Below, piece by piece: positions 51,850 to 61,235 of a DNA stretch of 64,000 bases. Position 1 is the first letter of the stretch. Each line of letters begins with the position of its first letter. A program made the position numbers and the translations under genes. A model generated the notes under the pieces. The model was not told the origin of the DNA. It did no database searches and saw only the letters and a list, made by a program, of their open reading frames with translations. This DNA comes from JAVVHH01 sp963835135 (lineage in GTDB: Bacteria; Pseudomonadota; Alphaproteobacteria; Acetobacterales; Acetobacteraceae): positions 1,116,001-1,180,000 of the forward strand of contig CAWIEF010000003.1 in the NCBI GenBank assembly GCA_963835135.1. The letters are read 5' to 3'.

Positions 51850-53007
51850 TTAGGGTGAAGTCCTAGTGACTGCTCGCCCAAAACGCAGGAATTGCTCGCG
51901 AAACTCCATCCCGAACCACTCTGCCGCGAACACGCTTTCTTGAAATACGTCCAGCGCGTCTGCCAGCGAGCCTGGCACGGCCGCCGCCGACTGCTCGAAC
52001 AGCCGCCGATGCTGCCGCAGCCCGTCCAGCCCGGCCCATACCAGCGCTCCGAGCGCCAGATAGGGCGAGGCGCCCGCATCCCCGAAATCCAGCTCGATCC
52101 GGGCGGGGACGCCCACGCCGTCGTCGCCTGGATCGCTGCGCAGGCGGAGCGCGCCAGGCCGCCCGTCGACCGCGAGCTCGGCCCGGGCGCGACCCGCCGG
52201 ATACAGCCCGGCCCAGGGCGCAACGATGGCTGCCAGCGCCGGCAGATGGTGCACCACCCCCGCCGCCCAGTGCTCCGCCTCGTCGGACAGCCCATGCTCA
52301 CCGCTGCTGTCGGCCATCGCCGGCTGGCCGAACCCGTCCACCAGGCCTACGCCGATTCGCACCCGCCCCATCCGGACGCCGTCCGCCGCCGCGAACGCCT
52401 CGATCAACTCGCGCGCCACCACCGCCTGGTCGGCCGCCGCAATCCCCAGCGCTGCCATCGCCGCAACCTCGAACTCGCCCGGGGCATCGCCCGGCTGCAT
52501 GCAATCCGGCACGATCCCGTTCGTCCGCATCACCGCCAGCAACCGCCCCAGCAACGGCGCTTGGCGGCGGAGCGCGCGCAAGGTCCGCCCCTCGTCCGCC
52601 AGCCCGGCCGGAAGGACGAAGCGGTGCGCGAACCCCGCTCGTATCGTCAGCCCGAACTCCGCGTGCAGCGCCGCGAGCGCCCGCCGCAGGAAATAGCGCG
52701 GGCAGCAGGCCCATGGCGCGCCGTCCAGCTCCAGCACGTCGCCGAGGAGCAGCACCAGATCGGGCGCGCCCTCGACCGGCACGTAGGCCCGCGTCGCCGC
52801 GTCCGGCAGCAGGAGCAGGTCGGGTGCGGCCGGCCCGATCGGACCGGCCGGAGGCCGCAGCGGGACGTGACCCGGCAGCACCACCCCGCGCCCCATCACG
52901 CGCTGCAGCTCCGCCCACGGCAGTGCCACGCCCCGCAACGATCCGCTGAGGTCGCTCGTGCCGATGAAGGCCAGGGTTTCCGGCCGGGTCGGCTCCGGAC
53001 CGATCAC
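51850..53007 (-). CDS. Glutamine synthetase-like protein lacking catalytic residues
   Basis: This 385-residue protein follows the fold of type III glutamine synthetases: the beta-grasp start TSDLSGSLRGVALP near residue 17-30, LLLLPDAATRAYVPVEGAPD, then the barrel. The usual metal-binding GxExEF is GFAHRF (125-130), the loop with PGQxEF survives as PGDAPGEFEV (172-181), the HxHxSL region reads MADSSGEHGLSDEAEHW, and NxYKR is replaced by AGLYPAG. With two of the metal sites lost it should not make glutamine. The GTG start overlaps the coaE stop (GTGA). A binding or regulatory role is possible; no function is known. Confidence 0.78.
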   Translation of the reverse strand: MIGPEPTRPETLAFIGTSDLSGSLRGVALPWAELQRVMGRGVVLPGHVPLRPPAGPIGPAAPDLLLLPDAATRAYVPVEGAPDLVLLLGDVLELDGAPWACCPRYFLRRALAALHAEFGLTIRAGFAHRFVLPAGLADEGRTLRALRRQAPLLGRLLAVMRTNGIVPDCMQPGDAPGEFEVAAMAALGIAAADQAVVARELIEAFAAADGVRMGRVRIGVGLVDGFGQPAMADSSGEHGLSDEAEHWAAGVVHHLPALAAIVAPWAGLYPAGRARAELAVDGRPGALRLRSDPGDDGVGVPARIELDFGDAGASPYLALGALVWAGLDGLRQHRRLFEQSAAAVPGSLADALDVFQESVFAAEWFGMEFREQFLRFGRAVTRTSP

Positions 53008-53591
53008 GCCTGCAGCCTCCGGACGAGACGCCGCAATTGGCGCTGCGTGTGATGGCGCGACAACCCGGTCCGGATCACCGTATCCGCCCGCCGCCGCTTC
53101 TCCCGGTCCGCCATCTGCCGCCCGATCACGGCCTCGATCTGCGCTGGCGACATCGTGCCCCGGCGCCGCACCCGCGCCCGCTGCACCTGCGGCGGCGCGC
53201 TGACGACGATCACATGGTCAACCCGGCGCTCGCCACCGGTCTCCAGCAACAGCGGCACATCCAAGACCGCCAGCCGCCGCCCGGCCCGGCGCGCCCGCGC
53301 CAGGAACCGCTGCTCCGCCTGCCGCACCAGCGGATGCACGATGCGCTCCAGCTGCCTTAATCCTGCTTCGTTGCCCAGCACCGCTGTGCGCAGCGCCGCC
53401 CGGTCCACCGCGCCGTCCCGCACGCTGCCGGGAAACGCGGCCCCGATCGCCGGCACCGCCGCCCCGCCCCGCCCCTGCAGCCGGTGCACCGCCGCGTCGG
53501 CGTCGAACACCGGCAGCCCGGCCCGCCGCAAAACCATGGCGGCATTCGACTTGCCCATCCCGATCCCGCCCGTGAGCCCCAACACCTTCAT
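53004..53591 (-). CDS. coaE: Dephospho-CoA kinase
   Basis: This 195-residue kinase makes the last step of coenzyme A synthesis. The P-loop is GLTGGIGMGKSNAA near residue 5-18, then the substrate-binding DADAAVHRL near 30, and VLDVPLLLETGGE near 103 followed by VSAPPQVQRARVRRRG. It usually lies near dnaQ in alphaproteobacteria, but here its downstream partner is the glutamine-synthetase-like gene, joined by a four-base overlap. Confidence 0.93.
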   Translation of the reverse strand: MKVLGLTGGIGMGKSNAAMVLRRAGLPVFDADAAVHRLQGRGGAAVPAIGAAFPGSVRDGAVDRAALRTAVLGNEAGLRQLERIVHPLVRQAEQRFLARARRAGRRLAVLDVPLLLETGGERRVDHVIVVSAPPQVQRARVRRRGTMSPAQIEAVIGRQMADREKRRRADTVIRTGLSRHHTQRQLRRLVRRLQA

Positions 53592-53769
53592 CGTACACCA
53601 CCGCGGCCGTTACCATCGCATCGCCCGGGTTGACGTCGGAAGCCGGCTCATCGCCGGACTCGGCCTGAGTTCACTCACGCGCGCTCTCCCTGCAGGAAAG
53701 CATAGGTCCGAATGCCGCGCCTGGCAGCCCCCGGATGGCTCCTCGGCGGGAACCCTGACTACATGGGTC

Positions 53770-54369
53770 ATGGCCCGCCCCCTGCTCGCGCTCCTCGCTG
53801 TCCTGACCGCCTGCACTCCCATGCCGGCGCGTGTCGACACCCTCGCACCCGGGTCCGCGCGTAACAGCCGCGACCAGGTCGTCAGCATCCCGGTCACCAA
53901 TGCGGAGGGTCAGGTCGTGCCGATCCAGGCCCGCATCTGCCGCCCGGAGTCGGATGCGCCCGCTGGCTTGGTCGTCATCAACCACGGCGCGCCAGCCGAC
54001 GCGGCGGAGCGGCCCCGCATGCAACTCCGCCGCTGCGGCGAAGAGGCGACGCGCTGGTTCCTGGCGCGGGGCTACGTTGTCGCCTTCCCGCTCCGCCGCG
54101 GCTACGGCGCGACCGGCGGCGCCGCTGCCGAGGCGTCACCCTCCTGCCGCGAGAGCGACTTCGTCCGCTCGGGCCTCGAGACGGCGCGCGACATCCAAGC
54201 CACGGTGCAAGCCCTTGTCGCACTGCCGTTCATCCGGCCCGACCGGGTCGTCCAGCCGGGCCCCTTCGGCTCGGACGGGCACGCACTGTTCTTCGGCCGC
54301 GGTGGCTCGGCCATCTGGGGGCCGCCGGTCAAGCGCTACCTCGCCCAGCAGGACGCACTGGCGCGCTAA
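53770..54369 (+). CDS. Alpha/beta hydrolase-type lipoprotein with an internal deletion
   Basis: This 199-residue protein has a lipoprotein signal (LLALLAVLTAC lipobox near residue 5-15). The start of an alpha/beta hydrolase fold follows: LVVINHGAPADAAERPRM near 67, then a stretch with RGYGATGGAAAEASPSC. At residues 158-165 the sequence jumps from PDRV to VQPGPFGSDGHALFF, the latter being the C-terminal end of this family with the catalytic His. The nucleophile elbow (GQSAGG type) and the acid are missing, so about 100 residues appear to be deleted in frame. The product is likely inactive; the reading frame itself is open. It is convergent with the S9 peptidase gene. Confidence 0.7.
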   Translation: MARPLLALLAVLTACTPMPARVDTLAPGSARNSRDQVVSIPVTNAEGQVVPIQARICRPESDAPAGLVVINHGAPADAAERPRMQLRRCGEEATRWFLARGYVVAFPLRRGYGATGGAAAEASPSCRESDFVRSGLETARDIQATVQALVALPFIRPDRVVQPGPFGSDGHALFFGRGGSAIWGPPVKRYLAQQDALAR

Positions 54370-56117
54370 ACGTAGTCCCGCAGCCACGCGCCGACGGCGC
54401 GATACACCCGCGCTTTGTCGTTTGCGCGGATGAAGCCGTGCCCCGCATAGTCGAACGTCTCGAACCGCACGGGCAGGCCTCGCGCCCGCAGTGCGGCCTC
54501 CATCTGCACGCTCTCGCCGAACGGCACGCGCGGATCCCGCTGCCCATGCAGCAGGAGCATCGGCACGCGGACTCGGTCGATGTGGCGGATCGGCGAGATG
54601 CGGTCGAACAACGCCCGGTGCCGCAGCGTATCGCCATACTCCTCGCTGCGGTGCGCCCGCCGCCAGGGCCCGGTCGCCTCCAGCAGCGTCACGAAATCGG
54701 CGATGCCGTAAAAGTTGACCGCCGCGCGCCAGAGCTCCGGGTATTCCGTGACCGCCGCGTTGACCATGTAGCCGCCATACGACTGCCCCATGATGGCGAT
54801 CCGCGCCGGATCGATCTCGGCTCGCCCGGCCAGGTAGGTCCGGCCTGCCGAAAGGTCATGGACCGAGTCCAGCCGCTTTTCCACGTCGTCCGCCTCGAGC
54901 CACGCCCGGCCGTATCCGCTGCTGCCCCGCACGTTCGGCATCAGCACCGCATAGCCCTGCGCGAGCAGCGCCTGCATGTCCGCCCGGAACCCGGCCCGGG
55001 CTTGGCCCGCCGGCCCCCCATGCACCCAAACCACCGCCGGCCAGCCTGCGTCCGGCGCGACGCCCTGCGGGACGGCGAGCCAGCCGGGGATCGTGTGCCC
55101 GTCGAACGTCTCCCACGACACCAGCTCGAACGGCCGCGTCGAAAGCTCGAGCGGGGGCGTCCACACCGCCCGCACCGTCCCATCGTCCCAGACGTAAAGC
55201 CCGGCCGGCCGCTCCGGGTCGCTCCAGGCGAACGCCAACTGCCGCCCGTCCGGCGACCATGCGAGGTCGGATGCGACGCCCGACTCGAACCCGGCCACGA
55301 CGGGCCGCTCGCCCCCGCGTGGCCCGACCCGCAACACGCCGTACCCGCGATCGTTCTCGATCGTCGCCAGCAGGTTTCCCTGGGCTGCCAGGGCCCAGGC
55401 TTCGACCTCACGATCGGCCGGTCCGAACTCCACGTCGGCCGCGCCGGTCGCTGGGTCGATGCGGCACAACCAGGTGAGGTCGCCGCCATGCGCATCCGTC
55501 AACCCGAGCAGGGCGTCGCCGTCCCAACGCAACGCGCTGAACCGCCCCGCCCTGGTCCGCGGCACCAGGGTCATCGCGCCGTCCAGCCCAAGCACGAAGG
55601 GCCGTTGATCCGTCGTCGACCGCTCCTCGATGGCCAGCAGGCGGTCCGCATCGCCGTGGAACGGCCCCGCCGTGACCTCGTGCCGCCCCTCGTGCAGGCG
55701 GTGCCGGGTGCCGGACGCGATCTCTTGCAGGAGGATGTCGTAATGCGCCGGGTCGCGGTCGTTGGCGGTGAGGCTGAACCGCGTGCCGTCCTTGCTCCAG
55801 GCGCCGAAGCCATGGATCACGTCCAGCGCGCTGGTCAGCGCCCGCGGGGTCCCGTCCTCGAGCAGCCAGAGCTGCTGCCGCTCGTCGCCGCCTGCATCGA
55901 TTCCGTAAATCAAGCGGTCGTCGCCCGGCGCCCGGCGCAGCAACCCGACTTTCTCGTCATGGTCGGTCAGGCGGCGCGACGCGCCACTCGCCAGATCGAG
56001 GGACCAGACCTGCTGCTGCCCGGAGCCGCGGAGATGGAACAAGCGCCCGCCATCGGCGGAAAAGCTGGGCGAGCTGGCAGACTCGGTCTGCGTATACGGC
56101 GTCGGATCGTCGATCAT
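54366..56117 (-). CDS. S9 family prolyl oligopeptidase-type peptidase
   Basis: This 583-residue serine peptidase has an N-terminal beta-propeller with repeats such as PSFSADGGRLFHLRG and GAWSKDGTRFSLT, and a C-terminal alpha/beta-hydrolase domain with VVWVHGGPAGQARAG and the nucleophile in IMGQSYGGYMVN near residue 448-459. Asp (HGQRDPRVPFG) and His (YAGHGF) complete the triad. No signal peptide is apparent, so it may be cytoplasmic and cut short peptides after Pro or a related residue. It stands alone. Confidence 0.94.
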   Translation of the reverse strand: MIDDPTPYTQTESASSPSFSADGGRLFHLRGSGQQQVWSLDLASGASRRLTDHDEKVGLLRRAPGDDRLIYGIDAGGDERQQLWLLEDGTPRALTSALDVIHGFGAWSKDGTRFSLTANDRDPAHYDILLQEIASGTRHRLHEGRHEVTAGPFHGDADRLLAIEERSTTDQRPFVLGLDGAMTLVPRTRAGRFSALRWDGDALLGLTDAHGGDLTWLCRIDPATGAADVEFGPADREVEAWALAAQGNLLATIENDRGYGVLRVGPRGGERPVVAGFESGVASDLAWSPDGRQLAFAWSDPERPAGLYVWDDGTVRAVWTPPLELSTRPFELVSWETFDGHTIPGWLAVPQGVAPDAGWPAVVWVHGGPAGQARAGFRADMQALLAQGYAVLMPNVRGSSGYGRAWLEADDVEKRLDSVHDLSAGRTYLAGRAEIDPARIAIMGQSYGGYMVNAAVTEYPELWRAAVNFYGIADFVTLLEATGPWRRAHRSEEYGDTLRHRALFDRISPIRHIDRVRVPMLLLHGQRDPRVPFGESVQMEAALRARGLPVRFETFDYAGHGFIRANDKARVYRAVGAWLRDYV

Positions 56118-56174
56118 GCCGCCATAGTACGCGCCTTCCCGCCCGGAGCGTAAGACCCCGGGCGGACGATCCGG

Positions 56175-58409
56175 CTAGTACGCCGGCAGGTGTGGCAGCA
56201 ATTTGTCCAGCGTGATCGGGAAGTCGCGCACGCGGATACCGGTCGCATTGTACACCGCGTTGGCGATCGCCGCGCCCGCGCCGCAGATCCCGACCTCGCC
56301 GATGCCCTTCGCGTGGATCGGGTTGGTGTGGATGTCCCGCTCGGGCAGGAAAACGACCTCCAGCTGCGGCACGTCCGCGTTCACCGGCACGTGGTATTCG
56401 GCGAGGTCGTGGTTGACGACCTGCCCGGTGCGCGGATCGTGGATCAGCTCCTCGATCAGCGCCCCACCGATGCCGAACGTCATCCCGCCCAGGCATTGGG
56501 ACCGCGCGGTCTTCTCGTTCAGGATGCGGCCGGCGGCGAACACGCCGAGCATCCGCCGCACCCGCGTCTCGCCCGTGACGGCATTGACCGCCACCTCGGC
56601 AAAGTGGGCGCCGTAGGAGGCTTGGTTGACCGCGCTCTTCTGCTTGCCGGGCTTGATCGTGCCGGTGGCCTCCAAGCCCTCTCCGACCAGATCGGCTATG
56701 GCGACGGAGCGGTTTCCGCCGATCGCCTGACCGTCCTTCAACGTCAGCGCGTCCGGCGCCACGCCCATGGCCTTGGCCAGCTTGCCCCGGATGTTCTCGC
56801 AGGCAAGATAGACGGCCGAGCCGGAGGAGCAGGCGCCCCACGAGCCGCCCGAACCGCCGGACGGCGCATCGTTGGTGTCGCCCAGCTCCACCGCGACCCG
56901 CTCGACCGGTATGCCCAGCAGCTCGGACGCCATTTGGGCGAGGATCGTATAGCTGCCGGTGCCGATGTCTGTCATCGCCGACGACACCGTCACGCTGCCG
57001 TCCGGATGCAGGGCCACGTGGGCCGAACTTTCCATGACCAGGTTGGCGCGGGCCGCCGCGGCCACGCCCATGCCGACCAGCCACTCGCCCTCGCGCCGCT
57101 GGCCCGGCGCCCGCCGCTGCGTCCAGCCGAATCGCTCTGCTCCTTGCTCGAGCGCGTCGATGAGCCGGCGGGACGAGAACGGCACGCCCTTCTCCGGATC
57201 CTCGCTCGGCTCGTTGCGGCGGCGCAGTTCGATCGGGTCGATCCCGAGCCTTTCCGCCAGCTCGTCCATCGCACTCTCGAGCGCAAGCAGGCCGACGGCC
57301 TCGCCGGGCGCGCGCATGGACCCGGAGAGCAGCCAGTTCAGGCGCACGAGATCATGCGTGATCTTGCGATGCTCGCCGGCGTAGAGGAAATGCGTCGAGA
57401 TGCCGGTCGGCTCGAAATAGTCGTTGTCGGACAGGTTGGAGGCGACCGTCTCGTGTCCGATGCCGATGAGCTTGCCCTCGGCGCTCGCAGCCAGGCGGAC
57501 TCGCTGCGAGGTGTTGGAGCGGCGGACCGTCGCCTCGAACACCTGCTGGCGCAGCATGACCGCCTTGACGGGGCGGCCGAGTTGCTTGGCCGCCAGCGCC
57601 GCGGCGACGCTCTCGGGCGCGATGCCGAGCTTGGAGCCGAAGCCGCCGCCGATGTAGCGGGAGATGATCCGCACTTTCTTCTCGGACAGGCCCAACGCAT
57701 CGGCCAGTTGCTGGCCGTCCGCGGTCGGCATCTGGTACGATCCGTACAGGGTCAGCCCGTCATCGTCCCATGTCGCCAGCGAGGCGTGCAGCTCCATGGC
57801 GGCCGAATTCTGGCTCGGCGTCGTGTAGGTCTCGTCGACCGTGACCGCGGCTTGAGCGACCGCCTTGTCGATGTTGCCCTGCTCGAATTGGGCCGGGGTG
57901 TTGTTGGCGGGCAGCTTCTTGTCGCGGGCGACGTCGGTCGAGAAGCCGAAGACGCCTTCGCCCCGATCATAGACGACACCGAGCTGCAAGGCCGCGTCAC
58001 GGGCGGCCTCATAGGTCTCGCCGACGACGATGGCGATGATCTGGCCGAAATACTCGATCGCCTTGACGCCCTGCGCCGGCGCCGAAGTTTCGCCGCCCTG
58101 CTGCGGCGTGCGGGCGAATTGGTCGAAGTCGATCACCACGTCGATCACGCCCGGCATGGCCTTGGCCGCCTCGACATCGATCGACCGCACCTTCCCCTTG
58201 CCGATCGTGGCGCTGACGAGAACCCCGTAGGCAACGTTCTCGATCTGGTACTCGGCCGCGTAGGTCGCCGCACCCGCCACCTTCTTTGGTCCGTCCACCC
58301 GGTCGAGCGGCTTGCCGAGGATGTCCTGCACGGTATGGTCGAGCAGGCTGTCCGGCACCGGCCGATCCATCGTCAGCGACGCTTCGTCGCTCTTGCCAAA
58401 GCCAAACAT
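56175..58409 (-). CDS. Aldehyde oxidoreductase molybdenum-binding subunit (PaoC-like)
   Basis: This 744-residue catalytic subunit of a PaoABC-type (YagTSR) aldehyde oxidoreductase opens with DILGKPLDRVDGPKKVAGAA near residue 30-50. The cofactor regions are RYIGGGFGSKLGIAPE near 251 and RAPGEAVGLLALESAMDELA near 360. The catalytic Glu is in KGIGEVGICGAGAAIANAV at the C-terminal end. No Tat signal is seen here, so export would have to be carried by the 2Fe-2S subunit; the enzyme may instead be cytoplasmic. It follows the FAD subunit gene after three bases. No PaoD/XdhC maturation gene is adjacent. Confidence 0.94.
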   Translation of the reverse strand: MFGFGKSDEASLTMDRPVPDSLLDHTVQDILGKPLDRVDGPKKVAGAATYAAEYQIENVAYGVLVSATIGKGKVRSIDVEAAKAMPGVIDVVIDFDQFARTPQQGGETSAPAQGVKAIEYFGQIIAIVVGETYEAARDAALQLGVVYDRGEGVFGFSTDVARDKKLPANNTPAQFEQGNIDKAVAQAAVTVDETYTTPSQNSAAMELHASLATWDDDGLTLYGSYQMPTADGQQLADALGLSEKKVRIISRYIGGGFGSKLGIAPESVAAALAAKQLGRPVKAVMLRQQVFEATVRRSNTSQRVRLAASAEGKLIGIGHETVASNLSDNDYFEPTGISTHFLYAGEHRKITHDLVRLNWLLSGSMRAPGEAVGLLALESAMDELAERLGIDPIELRRRNEPSEDPEKGVPFSSRRLIDALEQGAERFGWTQRRAPGQRREGEWLVGMGVAAAARANLVMESSAHVALHPDGSVTVSSAMTDIGTGSYTILAQMASELLGIPVERVAVELGDTNDAPSGGSGGSWGACSSGSAVYLACENIRGKLAKAMGVAPDALTLKDGQAIGGNRSVAIADLVGEGLEATGTIKPGKQKSAVNQASYGAHFAEVAVNAVTGETRVRRMLGVFAAGRILNEKTARSQCLGGMTFGIGGALIEELIHDPRTGQVVNHDLAEYHVPVNADVPQLEVVFLPERDIHTNPIHAKGIGEVGICGAGAAIANAVYNATGIRVRDFPITLDKLLPHLPAY

Positions 58410-58412
58410 CGG

Positions 58413-59392
<980 letters not shown>

Positions 59393-59396
<4 letters not shown>

Positions 59397-59890
59397 GCGT
59401 CCACCCCAGCCACGTCGCGGATGGCGTCGACGATGTTGGGATAGGCGGCGCAGCGGCAGATGTTGCCGCTCATCCGTTCGCTGATCTCGGCCTCGGACAG
59501 CTCGGCGTGCCCGAGATCATCGGTCACGAAACTCGGCCAGCCCTTGGCCACCTCGTCGAGCATGCCGACCGCCGAGCAGATCTGCCCGGGCGTGCAGTAG
59601 CCGCACTGGTAGCCGTCGTGCCGCACGAACGCCGCCTGCAGCGGGTGCAGCGCGTCGGCGCTGCCCAGCCCCTCGATGGTCGTGATCTCGTCGCCCTCGT
59701 GCATGACGGCGAGCGTCAAGCAGCTATTGACCCGGCGGCCATTGATCAGGACCGTGCACGACCCGCACTGCCCATGATCGCACCCCTTCTTGCTCCCGGT
59801 CAGACCCAGATGCTCGCGCAGCAGGTCGAGAACGGACGTGCGGATATCGGGGTCGGCCTCGCGCACTTGGCCGTTGATCGTGAATCTCAT
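59393..59890 (-). CDS. Aldehyde oxidoreductase 2Fe-2S subunit (PaoA-like)
   Basis: This 165-residue small subunit holds two 2Fe-2S clusters: CDHGQCGSCTV with a third Cys in VNSC, and CGYCTPGQIC with CRCAAY near the end. It lacks a Tat leader, unlike E. coli PaoA, so the complete enzyme may be cytoplasmic here. It leads the three-gene operon. The 127-base gap upstream separates it from the divergent radical SAM gene and should hold promoters for both. Confidence 0.95.
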
Positions 59891-60017
59891 CGTCGTCTCG
59901 TCCTCGTGGTCGTCGCTGCGCTTCGAGTGTCGCTAGCGTTTCGCGTCGGACCGAGTTGCCCGCCGTCGCAGATGTGACCACTTGTATCGGTCACGGTCTG
60001 TCAAACATTCTGCCGTG

Positions 60018-61235
60018 ATGGATTTGCTTCAGAAGCTCGAGATCTTGGCCGATGCGGCGAAATACGATGCCTCGTGCGCCTCGTCCGGAACCGCCAAACG
60101 ATCCTCGCTGGGCGAGAAGAACGGCGTGGGCTCGACCGAGGGCATGGGCATCTGCCACGCCTACGCGCCGGACGGCCGCTGCATCAGCCTGCTGAAGATC
60201 CTGCTGACCAACTCCTGCGTCTACGACTGCCTCTATTGCATCAACCGCCGCAGCAGCAACGTCCAGCGCGCCCGCTTCACCCCCGAGGAGGTCGTCACCC
60301 TCACCCTCGGCTTCTATCGCCGCAACTGCATCGAAGGCCTGTTCCTCAGCTCCGGCATCATCCGCAGCCCGGACTACACGATGGAACAGGTCGTCCGGGT
60401 CGCCAAGCTCCTGCGCGAGGAACACGGCTTCCGCGGCTACATCCACCTCAAGACCATTCCCGACGCGTCGCCCGAGCTGCTGGCCGAAGCAGGCCGCTAT
60501 GCCGACCGCCTCAGCATCAACGTCGAGCTGCCGACCGAGGGCAGCCTCGAGCGCCTGGCGCCGGAGAAGGACATGGCCGGCATCCGTCGCTCGATGGGCC
60601 GCATGCGCCTGCGCATCGACGAGGCGAAAGCCGAGCGGAAGGGCCCGCGTTTCGCACCCGCCGGGCAGAGCACCCAGCTTATTATCGGCGCCGATGCCAG
60701 TTCCGATCGCGACATCCTGGACCTCAGCACCAACCTCTATGGCAACTACGGACTGCGCCGCGTCTACTTCTCGGCGTTCAGCCCCATTCCCGACGCCTCC
60801 GCCGTGCTTCCGCCTGCCAAGGCGCCTCTGCTCCGCGAACACCGGCTCTATCAAGCCGACTGGCTGATGCGGTTCTACGAATTCGACGCCAAGGAACTCG
60901 CCCTCGACGCGACCGGCAACATGGACCTCTCGATGGACCCCAAGCTCGCCTGGGCGCTCCAGCATCGCGAGCAGTTCCCCATGGACGTGAACCGCGCCAC
61001 GCGCGAGCAATTGCTCCGCGTCCCCGGCATGGGCGTCAAATCCGTCGACCGCATCATCCAAGCTCGCCGCCACCGGCGCCTGCGCATGGACGACCTCGCC
61101 CGCCTGCGCCTGCCGCTCGGCAAGATCGGCCCGTTCGTCATCGCCGCCGACCACCAGCCCGGCCCGCAGCTCGACAGCGCCACCCTGCAACGGCGCCTCA
61201 CACCCAAACCGGTGCAAACCGACCTGTTCGCATGA
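60018..61235 (+). CDS. Putative DNA modification/repair radical SAM protein
   Basis: This 405-residue protein is of the family that accompanies UdgX-type glycosylases. The radical SAM cluster motif is NSCVYDCLYCINRRSSN near residue 63-79, and the SAM-binding GLFLSSGI follows. A C-terminal helix-hairpin-helix (NRATREQLLRVPGMGVKSVD near 327-346) indicates DNA binding. The end reads RRLTPKPVQTDLFA. ATG 60018 gives the best start. Its stop overlaps the ATG of the next gene, so both products are made together. The reaction on DNA is not established. Confidence 0.92.
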   Translation: MDLLQKLEILADAAKYDASCASSGTAKRSSLGEKNGVGSTEGMGICHAYAPDGRCISLLKILLTNSCVYDCLYCINRRSSNVQRARFTPEEVVTLTLGFYRRNCIEGLFLSSGIIRSPDYTMEQVVRVAKLLREEHGFRGYIHLKTIPDASPELLAEAGRYADRLSINVELPTEGSLERLAPEKDMAGIRRSMGRMRLRIDEAKAERKGPRFAPAGQSTQLIIGADASSDRDILDLSTNLYGNYGLRRVYFSAFSPIPDASAVLPPAKAPLLREHRLYQADWLMRFYEFDAKELALDATGNMDLSMDPKLAWALQHREQFPMDVNRATREQLLRVPGMGVKSVDRIIQARRHRRLRMDDLARLRLPLGKIGPFVIAADHQPGPQLDSATLQRRLTPKPVQTDLFA

